From assembly GCA_019429365.1 (NCBI GenBank), contig JAHYJD010000009.1, positions 1-64,000 on the forward strand: DNA of 64,000 nt. Direction: 5' to 3'. The position numbers were made by a program, and so were the translations under genes. Below are positions 1 to 7,831 of the stretch, one piece after another (within the stretch, counting starts at the first letter, position 1; every line of letters starts with the position of its first letter). Below the pieces are notes generated by a model. The model ran no database searches. It saw nothing but the letters and a program-made list of their open reading frames with translations, and was not told the origin of the DNA. The DNA comes from Bacteroidales bacterium (GTDB lineage: Bacteria > Bacteroidota > Bacteroidia > Bacteroidales > UBA7960).

Positions 1-371
1 TTCCTTTTGCCCTGCTGGCCATTTTTGCACCGGCGGTTTTCAGGCTGGTATTTACCGAAGAGTACCTTTTGGCAGGGCGTTTTTTGCAGGTACTAAGCCC
101 CTGGCTTTTTGCCGTCTTCCTTACCAGCCCGCTGTCGTTTGTGCCCGAACTGTTTTTCCACCAGAAAAAAGCCATGATCATCGACATTGTGCTGCTGGTG
201 TTGCGCTTTTTGGCACTTTGGGCCGGTATATGGCAGCAAAACCTGTGGCTGTCGCTCTGGCTTTTCAGCGGGGTAAGCTTTGTGGTGGTAACTTACTGCC
301 TGTTCTGGTACCTTAGCCTGGCGCGCAGGCACAAGCCGGCACCAATGCATAGCAACGAAACAAAAACCTGA
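1..371 (+). CDS. Polysaccharide flippase, C-terminal fragment (Wzx/PST-like)
   Basis: This is the C-terminal end of a membrane protein whose reading frame is already open at the left edge, in the frame beginning at base 3. The visible part, about 120 residues, has a conserved-looking stretch around the peptide SPWLFAVFLTSPLSFVP followed by hydrophobic helices, and ends in a short basic tail. The pattern matches the last transmembrane helices of PST/Wzx-type lipid-linked oligosaccharide flippases, which move undecaprenyl-linked sugar units across the inner membrane. Only 3 bases separate it from the glycosyltransferase downstream, so the two are probably co-transcribed. The family call is moderate because most of the protein is missing. 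Confidence 0.6.
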   Translation, partial: PFALLAIFAPAVFRLVFTEEYLLAGRFLQVLSPWLFAVFLTSPLSFVPELFFHQKKAMIIDIVLLVLRFLALWAGIWQQNLWLSLWLFSGVSFVVVTYCLFWYLSLARRHKPAPMHSNETKT

Positions 372-374
372 GCC

Positions 375-1574
375 ATGGCATCCGAAAAGGAAATAAAAGT
401 GCTTGTCATTCCCTCGTGGTATCCTCCCAACGGAGGCTACTTCTTTCGCGAGCATGCAATAGCCCTTGCTGAGGCAGGTGCCAGGGTGAATGTTCTCGCC
501 GGCATTCATACCAGCCTGCGCACGCTGCGGCCCGCCGATTTCTTTAAATCCCGCACCAGGCATTGCATCTCGTCGGAGGGTATCACCGAGCACCTGCGCA
601 AATACTGGATCAAACCTTTTTCAAACAAACCCAACTTTCATGGCTGGGTAAATATGATGCTGCGCTTTTACAAAAGCCATCAAAAGCTCTATGGCAAGCC
701 CGACATCATCCTTGCGCACAGCAGCATTTGGGCAGGATTGGTTGCGGCCTTTATCCGGGAAAAGTACGGAGTGCCCTACGTGATTACCGAGCACCGCAGC
801 CGCTTCATTTACAACTCAGAAGAAGCCATGCGCATGTTCGAGCCCTGGTTTTTTCCTTACCTGCAAACGGCTTTCGAAGGGGCTGAAAATGTTATCACCG
901 TGAGCGATGCCCTGCAGCCCTTCATCAAACAAATTGCACCCGGAGCCGCAGAACGCATGATCAGTATACCAAACATGGTCGATACCGATTTTTTTGTGCC
1001 ACCCAGCCAACCTTTGCCTCAAAAACCTTTTACCTTTTTTTCGCTTGCCAATCTTATTCCGCTAAAAGGCATGGACACGCTGATAGAAGCCTTTGCCCTG
1101 CTCCTTTCAAGGCAGAAAGCGGATTTCAGGCTGGTGATCGGCGGGGATGGTCTTGAGCGTGGTAAACTTGAGCAATTGGCAGAAAGGAGGAACCTCCATA
1201 ACAAAATCACTTTCGTGGGAAAACTTGATCGCGAGCAGGTGGCCGCGTATTTGCAGCAGGCCCATGCCTTTGTGCTGGCAAGCCATTTCGAGGCTTTTGG
1301 CGTAGTGTATATCGAAGCCATGGCCAGCGGCCTGCCCGTAATCGCCACCCGCGCGGGCGGTCCCGAAAGTTTTATCCGCGAAAGCGAAGGCCTGCTTGTG
1401 GAACCCCAGAACCCTGAGACATTGGCCATTGCCATGGAAAAATTATTCGAAAATTACCATGCCTATGATCCGGCAGCCATACGCCAGCATGCCACGGCAG
1501 AATTCGGCCGTGAAAGTGTTGCCCGTCAATACATTGAACTTTTTAAAGAAATCATAAAAAAACAAACAAGATGA
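375..1574 (+). CDS. Glycosyltransferase family 4 (GT-B fold)
   Basis: A 399-residue cytoplasmic glycosyltransferase with the two-domain GT-B layout. The N-terminus holds the SWYPP motif (about residues 14-18) followed by a Gly-rich loop, typical of GT4 enzymes. The C-terminal nucleotide-sugar domain begins near residue 215, and the family E-x7-E motif is formed by Glu306 and Glu314 in HFEAFGVVYIEAMASG. It should transfer a sugar from an NDP-sugar (or sometimes another activated donor) to a growing lipid-linked glycan; donor and acceptor cannot be read from sequence. It follows the flippase by 3 bases and its stop overlaps the next start (ATGA), indicating a polysaccharide operon. Confidence 0.9.
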   Translation: MASEKEIKVLVIPSWYPPNGGYFFREHAIALAEAGARVNVLAGIHTSLRTLRPADFFKSRTRHCISSEGITEHLRKYWIKPFSNKPNFHGWVNMMLRFYKSHQKLYGKPDIILAHSSIWAGLVAAFIREKYGVPYVITEHRSRFIYNSEEAMRMFEPWFFPYLQTAFEGAENVITVSDALQPFIKQIAPGAAERMISIPNMVDTDFFVPPSQPLPQKPFTFFSLANLIPLKGMDTLIEAFALLLSRQKADFRLVIGGDGLERGKLEQLAERRNLHNKITFVGKLDREQVAAYLQQAHAFVLASHFEAFGVVYIEAMASGLPVIATRAGGPESFIRESEGLLVEPQNPETLAIAMEKLFENYHAYDPAAIRQHATAEFGRESVARQYIELFKEIIKKQTR

Positions 1575-3184
1575 ACCAGGTATTTTTGGTTTACAACTAC
1601 AATTATTTCTGGCACACCAGGGAAGATCTGCATTTTAAGGGCTTCTTCTTCGACAACGACAGCAGGCATTTTCATGAAAGTGGTGCCCTCGACGATTTGC
1701 AGCCTATCAAAGAGCGGAAAGCCATTAAAGAGAGACTCGAAAGCATCGACGGACCCTTTTCCATTGTCAGGCAAACGCCCGAGGGCATTTTAATCTGCAC
1801 AGGAACCATGAGCATTTTCCCGGTGTTCTACACCTGGGAGGACGGCAAGTGGTTGGTTTCCGACAGTTCCGACCAGTTGCTGAACATGAAGCAGGACAAG
1901 CAATGCAACACCGAAGCCTTCGACGAGTTTCTGGGGGCGGGCTTTGTACTGGGGCGCGAAACCTTGCTAAAAGACATTTACAAATCGCGTGCGGCCGAGA
2001 TTCTTCTGCTCAAACCCGATGGGACCCTGGAATCAGAAATTTACAATTACTTCCTGCCAAAGGCTTTCTGGGGCGAAAGCCTCACGGAGCTTAAAGTAAA
2101 ACTGGTTTACAAGCTTAAAGATGTAATTAAAAGGCTGATTATTTCATTAAAAGACCGCACTGTGGTGGTACCCCTGAGCGGGGGTTACGACTCGCGACTG
2201 ATCGTGAGCCTGTTGAAGCTGGCCGGATACCAGAAAGTTGTTTGCTTTTCTTACGGGAGGCCCAACAAGGAGTCGGAGTTGAGCCAGCGGGTGGCCAATG
2301 AGCTGGGCTACGATTGGATCTTTGTGGATTATCGCATTCTCGACACCCGCAACTTCCAGAACGACCCGGTTTTCCAGGATTACTACCGCTACGCCGGCAA
2401 CAACTACACCATGCCATACCTTCAGGAATATTTTGCGGTGAAACACCTGAAAGATCATAAGCTCATCCCCGACGAGAGCGTGTTTATTCCGGGTCATGGT
2501 GGCGATTTCCTGGCAGGAGGTCATGTAAAAAAAGCCGCAAAGACAAAACGTGACCTGAAAAACCTGGCCCCACATATTGCAAAAAAATATTACCAGTTTA
2601 TTCCTTTGGGCAACAGCACCAAAGACCAGATCATAAAAAGGCTGGAGCATTGGTTTGCCGATTATTACCCGCCCGAATGCGCCACCGATCCGCTTTACAG
2701 TGTTTATGTCGAAGACTGGGATGTAAAGGAAAAACGCTCGAAGTTTATTTTTCAGTCGGCCCAGGTATTTCCTTTCTTTGGCTATGCCCTGCGCCTGCCG
2801 CTATGGCACAAAGACCTCAGAAAACTTTTCCGGCAAGTTCCTTTCGACCTTCGCCTGAACCAACAGCTTTACTACCAGCTGCTCGAAGATGAGTTCTTCA
2901 AGCCCCTGAACATTTTCTTTGATGACGAAGAAATGAAAGAACCTCGGAAAGTGAGCCTGGAAAAGCGCATCCGGAAAATGCTAAAGCCCTTTGTGCCCGG
3001 GATGGTGCTGGCCCGAAAACTAAAAGCTGCCGACTGGATGTGCTACGACAAGTTCACCTCTGAGTTGGAGAAACAGCTAAAGAAAGAGGGGCAGGCGTCC
3101 CTCAAAAATATTTACAGCTACAATGCACGCATCTGCAGGTGGTACCTGCAGCAGGTGCGCAAAAAAACTGATTGTAAAAATTAG
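1571..3184 (+). CDS. Asparagine-synthase-like protein without glutaminase Cys
   Basis: A 537-residue protein whose C-terminal half is an ATP-pyrophosphatase domain of the asparagine synthase type. The PP-loop SGGYDSR begins at Ser203 and is followed by a beta-alpha-beta region (VVCFSYG). The N-terminal ~190 residues resemble the class II glutamine amidotransferase fold, but the start is Met-Asn-Gln, so the catalytic N-terminal Cys of AsnB is absent. Such proteins are common in surface-polysaccharide clusters, where they may amidate sugar acids or use free ammonia; the substrate here is unknown. The start codon overlaps the GT4 stop by 4 bases. Confidence 0.75.
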   Translation: MNQVFLVYNYNYFWHTREDLHFKGFFFDNDSRHFHESGALDDLQPIKERKAIKERLESIDGPFSIVRQTPEGILICTGTMSIFPVFYTWEDGKWLVSDSSDQLLNMKQDKQCNTEAFDEFLGAGFVLGRETLLKDIYKSRAAEILLLKPDGTLESEIYNYFLPKAFWGESLTELKVKLVYKLKDVIKRLIISLKDRTVVVPLSGGYDSRLIVSLLKLAGYQKVVCFSYGRPNKESELSQRVANELGYDWIFVDYRILDTRNFQNDPVFQDYYRYAGNNYTMPYLQEYFAVKHLKDHKLIPDESVFIPGHGGDFLAGGHVKKAAKTKRDLKNLAPHIAKKYYQFIPLGNSTKDQIIKRLEHWFADYYPPECATDPLYSVYVEDWDVKEKRSKFIFQSAQVFPFFGYALRLPLWHKDLRKLFRQVPFDLRLNQQLYYQLLEDEFFKPLNIFFDDEEMKEPRKVSLEKRIRKMLKPFVPGMVLARKLKAADWMCYDKFTSELEKQLKKEGQASLKNIYSYNARICRWYLQQVRKKTDCKN

Positions 3185-3193
3185 CTTCTGCTT

Positions 3194-3751
3194 TTATTGG
3201 GTAACCTTTCCCTGAAAACTGGCAGTAAACTCATCCAGGTTGGGATTGGACTTGTAAACGTCTTCGCTGAAAAACACCAGCACCGGCTCCATGCGGGCAG
3301 GCGGGCGAAATCCTGGAATGGCGTAAATCAGGCTCAGGTTTTCATCGAAAAAAGCCACCGAAGGATAACTCATGCGACCCTGCAAAATGGCAATGGCAAA
3401 GTTGTGGGCTGCACGGCGCTGTCCTTCCTTCGCCCGCTCGTTTTCATAAGTAACTCCCTTAAAAACAATAGGATCGGTTTGTTCGGCATTGAGTTTTACC
3501 GCGTAAAAGTTTTCGTTGATATAATCAACAATTACAGGATGGGTAAAAGTTTCGGCATCCATGCGCTTGCACCAGCTGCACCAGTCGGTGTAAATATCGA
3601 CAAAAATCTTCTTGGGGTTCTTCTTGTGAAGTTCCTGGGCTTCCTCAATACTGAGCCAGTTAACCTTTTTTTCCTGGGCTGTGGCTGGCAATTGCATCAA
3701 AAGTCCAAGAGCAAAAACAAAAAGGCCGGAGGTGAAAAGTTTCTTATTCAT
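3194..3751 (-). CDS. Secreted thioredoxin-fold protein (CSWC active site)
   Basis: A roughly 185-residue thioredoxin-like protein with an N-terminal signal peptide (basic MNKK, then a hydrophobic run ending ATAQ). The active site lies in DWCSWCKRMD, a C-x-x-C with Trp before the first Cys, as in DUF255/thioredoxin_7 proteins that act as periplasmic disulfide oxidoreductases. The start was placed at the ATG at 3751 because it gives a standard signal peptide; an ATG 12 bases upstream (3763) is equally open. It is convergent with the asparagine-synthase-like gene, 9 bases away, with no terminator visible between them. The redox partner is unknown. Confidence 0.8.
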   Translation of the reverse strand: MNKKLFTSGLFVFALGLLMQLPATAQEKKVNWLSIEEAQELHKKNPKKIFVDIYTDWCSWCKRMDAETFTHPVIVDYINENFYAVKLNAEQTDPIVFKGVTYENERAKEGQRRAAHNFAIAILQGRMSYPSVAFFDENLSLIYAIPGFRPPARMEPVLVFFSEDVYKSNPNLDEFTASFQGKVTQ

Positions 3752-3894
3752 TTTATAGATCATTTTATCTGACTAGGTCAATTTATACACTAAAATAATG
3801 CCAATTAATGAGATAACGAAAAAAATGTGCTGACATTATTTATTAAAATGGGCTAAGTTAAAAAGGTTAACAGCAAACAAACCATTTTGTTTTA

Positions 3895-3902
3895 TAATTT
3901 TG
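3895..3902 (+). promoter_or_regulatory. Putative Bacteroidota -7 box upstream of ABC permease
   Basis: TAATTTTG fits the TAnnTTTG -7 consensus and lies 19 bases before the GTG start of the permease. No clear -33 TTTG element is seen at the expected distance. Confidence 0.45.
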
Positions 3903-3920
3903 GCACCATAACTGCCCAAA

Positions 3921-5147
3921 GTGTTCAGAAAAAAGAAGGACGACATAAAAGGTTCGCTAAGCAAAATGGCCTGGTGGAGGTTTCGCCGCAACCCTCTGGC
4001 CTTTGGCAGTTTTGTTTTTATTCTTGTTTCGGCCCTTGCCGCCATTTTAGGATACCTTATTACCCCCGACAGCACTCCCTTTGCCAACCACCAGCAACTT
4101 GAGCTTGCCACCCACAAGCCTGGCTATAATGCCCAGCTTTTGCTTGTGGCAAAAAACCGTGAACCGGAAAACATATCCTTTATCAGGAAAATGATTTGGG
4201 GCAGCCCCGAAGACCATACCAGCATTCCCATTCAACACTTTTGGTTTGTGGATGCCTGGCTATATTACGAAACCTATGCCGGCCAACCAGGATATCCGGG
4301 ACTTGAAAACCGTGTTTGGCTGCCCGACGTTTTATTTGCCTTGGAGCATGGACAAGAACCTGGGGAGGTAAAAAATGATTCCATTTCTTTTTTAACCCAT
4401 TCGGGTGAAAAGCAAACCATGGCTGCAGCTGACATGCAGCAACAGATTGAACAAAAGCAAATAGTCGTGCGCAGATTTCTTTTAGGCACCGACCGCTTCG
4501 GGCGCGACATGCTCAGCCAGCTGGTAATAGGTGCCAGGGTTTCACTCTCGGTGGGTTTTATTGCCGTTTTCATTTCGCTGGTTATAGGCGTTACCCTGGG
4601 CAGCCTGGCAGGCTATTTCCGCGGGTGGCTCGATGATCTGATCATGTGGCTGATCAACGTGATTTGGTCTATCCCCACCTTGTTATTGGTAATTGCCATC
4701 ACCTTTGCCATAGGCAAGGGATTCTGGCAGGTGTTTCTGGCAGTGGGGCTTACCATGTGGGTTGATGTGGCCCGTGTGGCGCGCGGGCAGGTGCTGAGCC
4801 TGCGCGAAAAGGAGTTTGTTGAGGCAGGCCGGGCATTGGGATTGGGTAGCTTCCGTATCATCACCCGCCATATTCTGCCCAACATCATGGGGCCGGTCAT
4901 TGTTATTTCGGCCGCCAACTTTGCCTCTGCTATTCTGATTGAAGCGGGACTTAGTTTTCTGGGTATTGGAGTGCAACCCCCCATGCCATCCTGGGGCACC
5001 ATGATCAGGGAACATTACGGTTACATTATTCTCGACAAGGGATATCTTGCCTTCTTGCCGGGTATCATGATTATGCTAATGGTGCTGTCATTTATGATGG
5101 TTGGCAACGGACTGCGCGATGCCCTTGACAAAACACCTCAGTTCTGA
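3921..5147 (+). CDS. ABC transporter permease, DppC/OppC family
   Basis: A 408-residue inner-membrane permease of the dipeptide/oligopeptide/nickel ABC class. A first transmembrane helix lies near residues 25-48. The C-terminal half (from about residue 190) carries the usual five helices and the cytoplasmic EAA-type loop, EFVEAGRALGLGSFRIITRH near residues 298-317, which docks on the ATPase. Between helix 1 and the core sits a periplasmic insertion of about 130 residues, longer than in typical DppC/OppC. GTG is the start. No DppB-type partner, binding protein or ATPase is adjacent, so the rest of the transporter must be encoded elsewhere. It is convergent with the SiaB-like gene, 3 bases apart. 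Confidence 0.85.
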   Translation: MFRKKKDDIKGSLSKMAWWRFRRNPLAFGSFVFILVSALAAILGYLITPDSTPFANHQQLELATHKPGYNAQLLLVAKNREPENISFIRKMIWGSPEDHTSIPIQHFWFVDAWLYYETYAGQPGYPGLENRVWLPDVLFALEHGQEPGEVKNDSISFLTHSGEKQTMAAADMQQQIEQKQIVVRRFLLGTDRFGRDMLSQLVIGARVSLSVGFIAVFISLVIGVTLGSLAGYFRGWLDDLIMWLINVIWSIPTLLLVIAITFAIGKGFWQVFLAVGLTMWVDVARVARGQVLSLREKEFVEAGRALGLGSFRIITRHILPNIMGPVIVISAANFASAILIEAGLSFLGIGVQPPMPSWGTMIREHYGYIILDKGYLAFLPGIMIMLMVLSFMMVGNGLRDALDKTPQF

Positions 5148-5150
5148 TCT

Positions 5151-5690
5151 TCACCAGGAGATTATGGTTCTCAGGTAAAAACGTAGCTTGCCTTCGCCTT
5201 CGGCAAGGAATCCAATGCCAAGCGGCATGCCCGAGCGCCGTGCAATATCCATCAGCCCAAGCCCCGCACCTCCCTTTTTTTCAGGAACCCTTTGACGGCG
5301 TTTTGACAAGTATGAAGATTTTAATTCGTCAGGGCCCATGCGATTGATTTCGCCTATCCGCCGCTTCAGGTAATCCATTTGATCCGTACTGATGAGGTTG
5401 AAGGTAAGCAAATGAAACCCATCGCTGGCCTGCAGCAGCAAAAAACGTCCTCTGCCCTGCCCGGCTATTCCACGTTCGAGGCTGTAATGTAATATATTTT
5501 GAGCCATTTCCACAAAAACGGTAAAAGCACGCCTGGCCAAAGCAGCGTTGCTGGTAGCACTTACCTCATTGCGTACTACCTCGCCCAGGCTTACAATGGT
5601 GTCCTGATTAAAGTCGCCGTTAAATGCCAGTATCAGTTGACCGTTAGAGCCCTGATTGAAAATGTCGCGAAAAGTTTCGAGATGCCTCAT
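5151..5690 (-). CDS. SiaB-type protein kinase (histidine-kinase-like ATPase fold)
   Basis: A small 179-residue protein with a GHKL-type ATP-binding fold and no sensor or dimerisation domain. The N-box region reads FVEMAQNILHYS and the G-box region GGAGLGLMDIARRSG, separated by a basic linker ending KKGGAG. This pattern matches the SiaB/DUF6272 family, whose Pseudomonas member phosphorylates the partner protein SiaC in a switch controlling c-di-GMP and biofilm formation. No SiaA, SiaC or SiaD homologue is in view. The start at 5690 (MRHLETF) removes an unlikely hydrophobic leader; the frame stays open to 5723. Family call is moderately firm, function inferred. Confidence 0.7.
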   Translation of the reverse strand: MRHLETFRDIFNQGSNGQLILAFNGDFNQDTIVSLGEVVRNEVSATSNAALARRAFTVFVEMAQNILHYSLERGIAGQGRGRFLLLQASDGFHLLTFNLISTDQMDYLKRRIGEINRMGPDELKSSYLSKRRQRVPEKKGGAGLGLMDIARRSGMPLGIGFLAEGEGKLRFYLRTIISW

Positions 5691-5777
5691 GAAGTAGCAC
5701 AAATACCATAAGTGAACAGGCATTTATCCTGTAAAAATATAGATTTGATTTACAAAAACAAACAAATGAAGAAAAAT

Positions 5778-6419
5778 TTATTCTTTATTGCCTAGCATGG
5801 GAACAAATCTGAATTGCCCGAAGTCGTTCAGTTCATATTTACCTTCATCGACTTTCGTAATTCTCATCATGACTTGAGTGCCACCGGAACCAACCGGTAC
5901 CACCATCATGCCGCCGATTTTCAGTTGCTTAAGCAATTCCGGAGGGGCCTCAGGAGCAGCGGCCGTAATAAGTATCTTATCGAAGGGAGCAAATGCAGGC
6001 AGTCCCTTGTATCCATCGCCATAAAAAAGCCTGGCATTATAACCCATTTTCTGCAACAGGGCTTTTGTTTTTATGTAAAGGCTGTGGTGACGTTCGATGC
6101 TGAAGACCTTGGCTCCAATTTCGAGCAGCACACAGGCCTGGTAACCACTCCCAGTGCCAATTTCAAGGACTTTTTCGCCTTTCTTAACTTCGAGCAACTC
6201 CGTTTGAAAAGCCACGGTATAGGGCTGGCTTATGGTTTGGCCGGAACCAATAGGGAAAGGCTTATCCTGATATGCAAACTCTACGAATGATGAATCGAGA
6301 AAGAAATGCCTCGGGATGCGCTCAATGGCCCCAATAACGCGCTCGTCCCTGATGCCTTTCTGGCGAATTTCTTCGGCAAGCTTGCGGCGCAATCCCTTAT
6401 GTCGGTAGTTGTCGATCAT
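5778..6419 (-). CDS. pcm: Protein-L-isoaspartate O-methyltransferase
   Basis: A 213-residue SAM-dependent methyltransferase that methylates isoaspartyl residues in damaged proteins so that they can revert to aspartate. The family signature SQPYTVAF is at residues 64-71, and SAM motif I, VLEIGTGSGYQ, at residues 84-94. The C-terminal region contains ILITAAAPEAPPELL and GGMMVVPVG, both typical of PCMT enzymes. Length and motif spacing match the standard bacterial enzyme. It stands alone on the minus strand between the SiaB-like gene and a divergent oxidoreductase. Confidence 0.93.
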   Translation of the reverse strand: MIDNYRHKGLRRKLAEEIRQKGIRDERVIGAIERIPRHFFLDSSFVEFAYQDKPFPIGSGQTISQPYTVAFQTELLEVKKGEKVLEIGTGSGYQACVLLEIGAKVFSIERHHSLYIKTKALLQKMGYNARLFYGDGYKGLPAFAPFDKILITAAAPEAPPELLKQLKIGGMMVVPVGSGGTQVMMRITKVDEGKYELNDFGQFRFVPMLGNKE

Positions 6420-6602
6420 TTTCTAACAATCAAAAAGAAGCCCTGAAACAATGCGCTAAAATAATCATTAATTCCGGAAGTTTTGGTTTGATTCTACTGG
6501 CTGAAGGCCCACGGGGTTGGGATTTTTCCGGGTGATTTCTGGAGAAGTTCCACGCAAATACCGGTTTTTGGGAAAAAGCATTCTGAAAACAGTTAAATAA
6601 TT

Positions 6603-6610
6603 TACATTTG
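6603..6610 (+). promoter_or_regulatory. Putative -7 box for Gfo/Idh/MocA gene
   Basis: TACATTTG matches TAnnTTTG, 29 bases before the GTG start at 6639, in the divergent intergenic region with pcm. A matching -33 element is not evident. Confidence 0.45.
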
Positions 6611-6638
6611 CAAAACAAAATCAAAAAAGAACCCTGCT

Positions 6639-7631
6639 GTGCAAGTAAAAAAAATTGGCGTATTGGGAGCCGGCCATTTGGGCAAAATACACATTAAATG
6701 CATTCTTGAATCAGATCGTTTTGACCTGCTTGGTTTTTACGACCCCAACCCGGCTATTTGCGCCGAAGTTGAAGAGAAGTTCGGCATCAAACGCTTCAAC
6801 TCGGCCGATGAGCTGATTGAGGCATGCCAGATGGTCGACATTGTAACCCCCACCGTTTCGCATTTTGAAAATGCTGCCAGGGCACTAAAACGTTCGCGCC
6901 ATGTGTTTATTGAAAAGCCCCTTACCACCACCCTTTCAGAGGCCCGCCAGCTTATTGAACTGGCAAGGGAAGCCAATGTTAAGGTGCAGGTTGGTCATGT
7001 GGAGCGTTTCAACCCTGCCTTTATTGCAGCCAATCCTTTTCTCGAAAATCCAATGTTTATAGAAACGCACCGCCTGGCGCAATTCAATCCCAGGGGTACC
7101 GATGTACCTGTTATTCTCGATCTGATGATACACGACATCGACATTGTATTGCACGTGGTGCGTTCGCCCATTAAAAAGATTTCAGCCAGTGGGGTATCGG
7201 TGGTATCAGAAACGCCCGACATTGCCAATGCCCGAGTGGAGTTTAACAATGGTTGCGTGGCCAACCTCACGGCCAGCCGCATCAGCATGAAAAATATGCG
7301 CAAAACGCGTTTCTTCCAGAAAGATGGTTACATTTCCGTTGATTTCCTTACAAAGGAAACGGAGATTATTCGGATGAAAGCAGCAGAAAACACCAACGAT
7401 CCCTTTGCCATGATTATTGACCTTGGCCACGGCCGGGGGCAAAAGCAGATCTTGGTTGAAAAGCCCGAAATTCAGCCCATTAACGCCATCAAAACCGAAC
7501 TGGAAACTTTTCAGGCTTCGATTGCCGAAAACACCCAACCAGTGGTTACCATTGAAGATGGATACCGCTCGCTTGAGCTGGCATATCAGATTATGGATAA
7601 GATCGACATCAATGCCAGGGTGCTCGGATAA
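6639..7631 (+). CDS. Gfo/Idh/MocA family NAD(P)-dependent oxidoreductase
   Basis: A 330-residue cytoplasmic sugar-type dehydrogenase. The N-terminal Rossmann fold opens with GVLGAGHLGKIH (about residues 8-19), a G-x-G-x-x-G dinucleotide-binding loop. The family motif EKPLTTT, whose Lys takes part in catalysis, is near residue 93. The C-terminal alpha/beta domain begins near residue 120 and contains the HDIDIVLHV segment common in members acting on sugars or nucleotide sugars. GTG is the start, chosen because the fold begins immediately after it. Its closeness to a polyprenyl-phosphate sugar transferase fits a role in modifying a glycan precursor, but the substrate cannot be read from sequence. 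Confidence 0.85.
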   Translation: MQVKKIGVLGAGHLGKIHIKCILESDRFDLLGFYDPNPAICAEVEEKFGIKRFNSADELIEACQMVDIVTPTVSHFENAARALKRSRHVFIEKPLTTTLSEARQLIELAREANVKVQVGHVERFNPAFIAANPFLENPMFIETHRLAQFNPRGTDVPVILDLMIHDIDIVLHVVRSPIKKISASGVSVVSETPDIANARVEFNNGCVANLTASRISMKNMRKTRFFQKDGYISVDFLTKETEIIRMKAAENTNDPFAMIIDLGHGRGQKQILVEKPEIQPINAIKTELETFQASIAENTQPVVTIEDGYRSLELAYQIMDKIDINARVLG

Positions 7632-7831
7632 TTAACCTTCTGCAGTTTATTTAAAAATAACCCAACCGGTTGCTCGCAACGGCAGATTTTCTTTGTTCAT
7701 AACCAAACAATATGTAATACGTCAAAGCGTTATCAAAATATTATCTCCTCCCCGTTCTTTTAATATCATTTAAATCAAACCAACATACCGAGCCGATGGA
7801 ATAATACTATTCGCGAAACCAACAACACAGC

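Noticed and set aside
7632-7831. Hairpin GTTGC/GCAAC after the Gfo/Idh/MocA gene as a terminator
   Set aside because: The stem is short and imperfect and the T-tract is weak, so it was not listed as a feature.
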